Origin: an uncultured Porphyromonadaceae bacterium
GTDB taxonomy: Bacteria > Bacteroidota > Bacteroidia > Bacteroidales > Muribaculaceae
DNA length: 18,270 bases
Reading direction: 5' to 3'
Assembly (NCBI GenBank): GCA_900551515.1
Contig: URWH01000012.1
Location: 1 to 18,270, forward strand
Part shown: positions 14,401 through 18,270 of the stretch, in pieces
How the letters are laid out: each line of letters opens with the position of its first letter
Position numbering within the stretch: the first letter of the stretch is position 1
The notes under the pieces: generated by a model
What the model saw: only the letters and a program-made list of their open reading frames with translations
Told to the model about the DNA's origin: nothing
The model's database searches: none
Made by a program: the position numbers and the translations under genes

Positions 14401-16264
14401 CGTCGGCGTTCAGCGAGTTTATGCGTGCCACGGCTCGACACGTGTCGAGCGATGCCGTGAGGCTGATGTTTTCAAGTTGCCGCCCGTTGACAGCCACATG
14501 GCGCAGGTCGATGTCGGCGGTGGCGGAGGTGGTGCGGCGCGACGGATCGTAGCCGTGACCTTTCACGTTTGCCGTGGCTGTCAGATCGGCGATGCCCATA
14601 CCGGGAAGGAATTTTTGAAGCGGGAAGCGTGTGGCGTCGATGCTGAGGTCGTAGCCCTCGGCTTTCTGATTCCATCCGGCGTCGAGCGACATCTTTCCGC
14701 CGGCCGAAGCTATGGAGAGGTTGCCGTCGATAAGCCCCGGGCTGTAGTCGATGGTGCCCCCGACGGTCATTGGAGGAATGCCGATGGTGCGTGCCGTGGC
14801 TTTGTCGAGAATACGGTCTTTGATGAAGCTCACGTCGCGGATGTCGCCGTCGATGTTGATGCGGCCGTTCATGCGGTTGAAATCAAATGCGTCGGCCACC
14901 ATGCCGTCGGCATCGAGGCTGAAGCTGCCCGGCATGTTCACCATCATGCGGTTGATGCCGAGACGTCCCGAAGTGCCGCATATGTCGGCGTCGACGTTGA
15001 TCTGCGATGAGGCCGGTATGCCTTTCATCATGGCGGCGACGGCGGGCAGCGCGGCATAGACGTCGCGCAGCGATATGAAGCCGTCGGCATCGAGGCGCAG
15101 CGGCACTGTCGGGTCAGTCATGAGGTCGCCGAGCCCCATCAGGGCGTCGAGTTTCATTTCCGACCACTGGGTCGATATATTGAAACCGCCGGCACGCATC
15201 GTGGTGCTGTCCATGTCGAAAACGCCTGAGGCATCGAGGCTTACACCGCAACGTTCCTTTGCCGCGATATGACGGATGGGGACGCGCAGCGTGGTGCCGC
15301 AGTTGTAGAATGAGTCGATGGCGATTTTTATGCCGGTAGCTTCGATGTATTCGGGGTCGAAACCGGCTGCGGGTCGTGAGCCGCGTGTGGCGTAAAGCGC
15401 CCGCTTTCCGTTGATGGCGATGCGCCCGGCGCGAATCTGCCACGGTTTGGAGGGTAGGGCGGATTGCTCGGCGAGCAGCGCGCTGTCGGCCGGCGACACG
15501 GGCGGCGAATGATAACCGGCGAGGAACTGCTCCGACGGCATGATGTAGGCGGCCGTAACCGAGTCGACATCAAGCGCTTTCACGTCGATGGTCTGCGCCG
15601 CGAGGTCGAGGCGCCCGTCGGTGAGGTGTGCGTTGCCGATGCGGGCATAGAGCGAGTCGATGGTGGGGAGCATGCGCATGCGCACGCTGACGTTGCGCAG
15701 CGTCAGGTCGGGGGCGTTGATGAGCATCCGTGTCACCGTGGTGTCGGTCGGCGAAACGGTGGTGGTGTCTTTGAGCACTATGTCGATGTCGGCGCCGTCG
15801 AGCAGCGTCTTGCCCACACTGATGTTTTCGATATTGAAGGTCAGGTTGGTGCCGGCGGTGCGGAAGCGGTCGATGCGGGCTTTGAGATAGACGGCCGAGT
15901 CGGCGTTGTTGAGCCGGTAGAAAGCATCGGTAAGCTCGGCTTCGGTCACGTCGATTTCGCTTTTCAGCAGCGGCCAGAACGCCACGTCGAGGTCGGCGCT
16001 GCGGGCCGCCAGCATCGTGTCGCCTTTCTCCGACATTACGAGTCCGCGAAGCTCCACGCGCAGCGGGAATTTGAGCCGCAACCGCTCGATGCTCACATCC
16101 ATGCCGGTCGACTGCTCGATCTTCTTCTCGGCGATGCCCACGACAAAGTCCTGGATATAAGGAATGTAGAGCAGCACGGGTATCAGCACTACGAGCGCGG
16201 CCACGCTGATAGCTGTCCATTTCAGGACTTTCAGAATGATATGTGTGGCTTTGCTGGTGCTCAC
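11426..16264 (-). CDS. tamB: TamB (DUF490 translocation/assembly module, AsmA-like)
   Basis: A 1612-residue periplasm-spanning protein anchored in the inner membrane. A single membrane segment lies near residues 12-35 (WTAISVAALVVLIPVLLYIP), followed by the AsmA-like opening (KKIEQSTGMDVSIERL, PLRVELRGL). A long series of beta-rich repeats comes next. At the C-terminus is the TamB/DUF490 domain, with DQRANQAMNMLLYNQYTG, FLASQLNSWAANNIRGVDIS, FNDRFKIIVGGNYS and LRDIF. Family members are proposed to form a hydrophobic groove that carries phospholipids to the outer membrane, or to help barrel assembly with TamA/TamL. The start codon is GTG at 16264: no ATG lies between it and the upstream in-frame stop, and it leaves a short cytoplasmic tail before the membrane segment. 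It overlaps tamL by 4 nt at the stop, confirming the pair. Its high GC leaves very long open frames on the opposite strand. Confidence 0.93.
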   Translation of the reverse strand: MSTSKATHIILKVLKWTAISVAALVVLIPVLLYIPYIQDFVVGIAEKKIEQSTGMDVSIERLRLKFPLRVELRGLVMSEKGDTMLAARSADLDVAFWPLLKSEIDVTEAELTDAFYRLNNADSAVYLKARIDRFRTAGTNLTFNIENISVGKTLLDGADIDIVLKDTTTVSPTDTTVTRMLINAPDLTLRNVSVRMRMLPTIDSLYARIGNAHLTDGRLDLAAQTIDVKALDVDSVTAAYIMPSEQFLAGYHSPPVSPADSALLAEQSALPSKPWQIRAGRIAINGKRALYATRGSRPAAGFDPEYIEATGIKIAIDSFYNCGTTLRVPIRHIAAKERCGVSLDASGVFDMDSTTMRAGGFNISTQWSEMKLDALMGLGDLMTDPTVPLRLDADGFISLRDVYAALPAVAAMMKGIPASSQINVDADICGTSGRLGINRMMVNMPGSFSLDADGMVADAFDFNRMNGRINIDGDIRDVSFIKDRILDKATARTIGIPPMTVGGTIDYSPGLIDGNLSIASAGGKMSLDAGWNQKAEGYDLSIDATRFPLQKFLPGMGIADLTATANVKGHGYDPSRRTTSATADIDLRHVAVNGRQLENISLTASLDTCRAVARINSLNADADFDADLTAWATADGYDWDLSGDIRHLDLRALGFSDDTMNGSTDLYTSGHYNPRNGDTDAELSITRLTWNAGTDIISVPDATAKFHTTDTLTRADIDAGDFRASATALCGLDTLMARLSATGDEIMRQTADMNFDVPLLQRTLPQLSAEITSGRNNPVASYLQETSYITFSDASLKFSNDSVITAQAAVNGFATGSTRLDAIRFDARQHDRFFVYKFNIDNQPGTLDDFAHVQLNGYLSADKTAVLFKQADIKKRQGFFFGATATMTDSTVTVKLVPTRPTIAYKQWTINNDNTVRYDFVHRHLDANLKLSSDSSAVRLFTEHRSDTLATGQEDVVVQLQNISLAEWLSISPFAPPVKGSLDADLHFRWDEEQITGNGNVDLTDLYYGRERVGTFRLDLDVANQSHTKALRANVGLVVDGVKVITATGNLNDSTAVHPFLLDFSMIHFPLRVVNPFLPKDVAQMSGMLNGKMDITGDLANPIFNGYLDFDSTAVKLGITGTSYAFSEEKIPVDSNVVRFNDFTIAGLNKNPLRVNGTVDARRLSDIRLELALNASDMQIVNTNRPRGANVYGKAFIDLDATVKGTLSLLRVNADLGLLAGTNVTYVMTDGIETIVPQSADGMVKFVQFADTAAVAKADSVVAPTTSVILDARLAIESGSTLNVDLSPDGKNKVSVSGSGNFTYSLTPMSSDGRLTGRYTIDSGFARYTPQISTGGLSMAIMSEKNFKFTEGSYIAFNGDILNPTLNIRAVDRLKANVTQSGQNSRLVNFDVTLSVTNTLQNMNVAFDLSTDDDLTISNELQSMSADQRANQAMNMLLYNQYTGPGTKANANLSGNPLYAFLASQLNSWAANNIRGVDISFGIDQYDTTTDGAKSTTTSYSYRMSKTLFNDRFKIIVGGNYSTDADADENFSQNLINDISFEYMLNRSGSMYVRLFRHVGYESILEGEITQTGVGFVLKRKLNSLRDIFRFGPRKKPSADTEAEPSSPQVKQ

Positions 16265-16446
16265 TGTCGGAACGTTTTGAAACGGTTGTGATGAAAAAAT
16301 CCGGTCGTGCAGGTGAATCCTGTCGGTTATGAAATGTTAACGCTCCGTTTGCCGCGATTGTTCTGCCGTAACGTAATTCTGCCGGCGTTGTGTCCGGCTG
16401 TGACGCGCAGCCGCCGTGGCGGCCGGCTTCGGCTTCCCGGGAGGCG
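16265..16446 (-). other. Intergenic gap between lptD-like gene and tamB
   Basis: This 182-base gap holds several GC-rich inverted repeats soon after the lptD-like stop. Examples are GCCGC / CGTG / GCGGC near 16410-16423 and GCCGG / 8 nt / CCGGC at 16381-16398. None is followed by a T-run, so a terminator is only possible. The AT-richer half near 16315-16375 may carry the tamB promoter; TAACATTTC there is close to TAnnTTTG but mis-spaced, so I do not call it. Confidence 0.4.
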
Positions 16447-18270
16447 TCAATACCACTGAACTCCGTTGGAGAGCGACGAACGTTTGTCGTATTTCAGATC
16501 CGACAGCATCGACGAGTTGACGGATATATGGAAGTTGTAGGATTTGTAGGGGCCGACAGGTACGAAGCTCGCGGTCATGGTGAAGCAGTGGAGGTCGCGC
16601 GAGATGTTGCAGTTCATGTAGGCCAGCTTGTGAGTGTCGAAGTTGTAGCTGGCCGTGAAACTGAAGTTCCAGTTTTTCGTCGGACGGATGTTGCCCGAGA
16701 GGCTGAGGTTCTGCGTGATCTTGCCGTCATACTCCATCTTGCGCTTGTTGAACGCCCCGTAGCCGTAGTTGACCGAATAGTTGAGCGTCAGGCTCCACGG
16801 CACCTCCCATTTCATGTAGCCGTCCACGAATTCCATGTCGCCGCTGCCCGACGACTCGCTGTCGGTTCCGCTGCTGCGGTTGCCCGACCCGCGCGGCCGG
16901 TCGTCGCCGCCGCTGTCGTCATCGCCGCTCACATCTTTCTTCTTGCTCTTTTTCTTGAAGGTGTCGTTGTTGAAGGTGTAGCTGAACGAGGTGCCGGTGC
17001 TTGACAGGCGTCCCAGACCCTTGCCTGCCTTCCAGCGCGGGATGTTGACGCGCACGGGGTTGCCCGCCGAATTGAGCTGATAGGTGTAGACATCCCACAC
17101 GGCCGACAGATTGAGGTTGAAGTTCTTGACGAGGCGGAGCATCAGCGAGGTGTTGATGTTGCTCCAGTTGAGCGAGTCGGCGGCGAAGTTGTAGCTTTGC
17201 GAGATGGAGAAGTTCTCGATAAGCGATATCTTCTTCTCACCGATGCTGTCGTCGTCGGTCTTCACCTTCATTTCCAGGTTGTTGGCCAGCGAGAAGCTCA
17301 CCATGCCGGTCTTTCCTTCGCTCGGTACGCCGAAGAGGCTGTTGGGGAAGAGCGAATATTTGCGGGTGCGCATCTCGCCGTCGGTGCCCGGATACTGATA
17401 GCTGCCGTAGTAGCCGAAGAAAGGCGAGCTGAAGTCGGGCGATCCCGAAAACGAAACCGTAGGCGTGATCACGTGACGGATCATCTTCACTTTGTCGCCC
17501 AGGAATTTCATCGGCCGGTAGAAGCCGTAGATCTTGGTGTCGAGCGATACGGAGGCGTTGAAGTCCCAGACGTTATAGAAGCTGTAGGAGGTGTCGCACA
17601 CTTCGGCGGCCGCATTCGGATCCCACTGCCGGCGCACTTTCGTCGTGTACATGCGGTCGGTGAGGTTGATGCTCGGCGTGAGGTTGAAGTATTTGAAGAG
17701 GTTGAACGTGGCCGAGATCGGGACGCTGTGGCGCATGCCGTTGCGCCAGTCCTTGATCAGACTTTTCTTGAAAAATTCGTTTTGCTTGGCCGTGAGCGAG
17801 TTGTTGAACTGACCCGAGTAGGAGAGGCGTATCTTTTCATACCATTTTTCGGCTCCCACGGCGTGCTTGCGCTTGAAGGGATAGATCTGCGACATCGTGA
17901 TGGTGATGTTGGGGAACGACACGGCGAGCGTCGAGTCCTGGCTGCGCTGTGCTATGCTGGCGTTGCCCGAGAACGACCATTTGGAGCCGGCCGGGCGGTA
18001 GGTGAAGTTGACCGACGAGCTCTTGGTGTTTTCCGTGAACGAGTTGGAATAGTAGCTTCCGAGGTCGTTGCGCGAATAGCCCGATGTGGTGAAGTTGACC
18101 GATGCCGAGAAGTTGAATATGGGGTTGGCTTTGGCATCCTGAGTGTGGTTCCAGAGCACTTGGAAGTTGGTCTGTTTCGAGTAGTCGGGGAGCCCCTTGT
18201 CGCCGAGGATGGTCTTGAGGAACGAGATATTGAAGTTGCCCGAATAACGGTAGCGTTTCACGTAGGCCGA
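16447..18270 (-). CDS. LptD-like LPS assembly outer-membrane protein (C-terminal part, 5' end outside window)
   Basis: The last 607 residues of a large outer-membrane beta-barrel, open to the right edge of the window; a GTG at 18261 is internal and not the start. The sequence is a run of amphipathic strands rich in aromatic, Asn and Ser residues, such as FNFSASVNFTTSGYSRND, KIRLSYSGQF and NFSFTASYNFDTHKL. Segments such as FYRPMKFLGDKVKMIRHVITPTV, PIFNFSASVNF and the terminal SSMLSDLKYDKRSSLSNGVQ are typical of the Bacteroidetes family annotated as putative LPS assembly protein LptD. That family places lipopolysaccharide in the outer leaflet. A long Lys/Asp/Ser/Gly-rich insert (about 16836-16967) probably forms an external loop. 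It lies upstream of tamB, which also serves the outer membrane. The alternative is another large barrel of unknown role; the missing N-terminal LptA-like domain would decide. Confidence 0.78.
   Translation of the reverse strand, partial: SAYVKRYRYSGNFNISFLKTILGDKGLPDYSKQTNFQVLWNHTQDAKANPIFNFSASVNFTTSGYSRNDLGSYYSNSFTENTKSSSVNFTYRPAGSKWSFSGNASIAQRSQDSTLAVSFPNITITMSQIYPFKRKHAVGAEKWYEKIRLSYSGQFNNSLTAKQNEFFKKSLIKDWRNGMRHSVPISATFNLFKYFNLTPSINLTDRMYTTKVRRQWDPNAAAEVCDTSYSFYNVWDFNASVSLDTKIYGFYRPMKFLGDKVKMIRHVITPTVSFSGSPDFSSPFFGYYGSYQYPGTDGEMRTRKYSLFPNSLFGVPSEGKTGMVSFSLANNLEMKVKTDDDSIGEKKISLIENFSISQSYNFAADSLNWSNINTSLMLRLVKNFNLNLSAVWDVYTYQLNSAGNPVRVNIPRWKAGKGLGRLSSTGTSFSYTFNNDTFKKKSKKKDVSGDDDSGGDDRPRGSGNRSSGTDSESSGSGDMEFVDGYMKWEVPWSLTLNYSVNYGYGAFNKRKMEYDGKITQNLSLSGNIRPTKNWNFSFTASYNFDTHKLAYMNCNISRDLHCFTMTASFVPVGPYKSYNFHISVNSSMLSDLKYDKRSSLSNGVQWY

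Noticed and set aside
16381..16440. Intrinsic terminator after the lptD-like gene
   Set aside because: GC-rich hairpins are present but none is followed by a T-run on the minus strand, so I only describe them in the intergenic entry.

Overview
All genes in this window lie on the minus strand. The organism is most likely a Bacteroidales bacterium; a GC-rich Muribaculaceae-like genome is my best guess, but family rank is an inference. The reasons are a UpxY-type NusG paralogue heading a polysaccharide operon, a promoter of the Bacteroidetes TTG / TAnnTTTG type, a lipoprotein form of TamA (TamL) paired with TamB, and a Bacteroidetes-style LptD.

Right part (about 9.1-18.3 kb, upstream in transcription): outer-membrane biogenesis. 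It holds the C-terminal 607 residues of an LptD-like LPS assembly protein (5' end beyond the window), a 182-bp gap, tamB (1612 aa), and tamL (767 aa), whose start overlaps the tamB stop by 4 nt (ATGA). A Rho-independent terminator lies just after the tamL stop.

Left part (about 0-9.0 kb): the promoter-proximal part of a surface polysaccharide (capsule or exopolysaccharide) operon. From a promoter near 9010-9040 a roughly 190-nt leader leads into upxY, then a small HAD-like phosphatase, an FrhB-type iron-sulfur protein, a Wzx-type flippase, a GT14 core-2/I-branching-like transferase, a polysaccharide pyruvyl transferase family protein, a GT2 glycosyltransferase, a DUF1016/PDDEXK (YhcG-type) nuclease and a second, rhamnosyltransferase-like GT2. 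Most junctions overlap by 4 nt or lie within about 20 nt, so the operon is probably translationally coupled. No polymerase, priming transferase or sugar-nucleotide genes are seen; they may lie past the left edge.

The most striking observation is a run of 13 G in the coding strand of the middle GT2 gene (2618-2630). With 13 G the frame hits TAA directly after the run and gives a 135-aa protein without its acceptor half. With 14 (or 11) G the frame joins exactly into the remaining GT2 sequence and gives a 320-aa enzyme. This looks like a slipped-strand phase-variable switch caught in the OFF state, beneath a second layer of control (UpxY antitermination) at the operon head. Secondary points of interest are an AT-richer DUF1016 nuclease gene between the two GT2 genes, with a palindromic 36-bp-period repeat inside it, and a leader with three related GGTCA-containing repeats.

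No tRNA, rRNA, CRISPR array, transposase or insertion sequence was seen.
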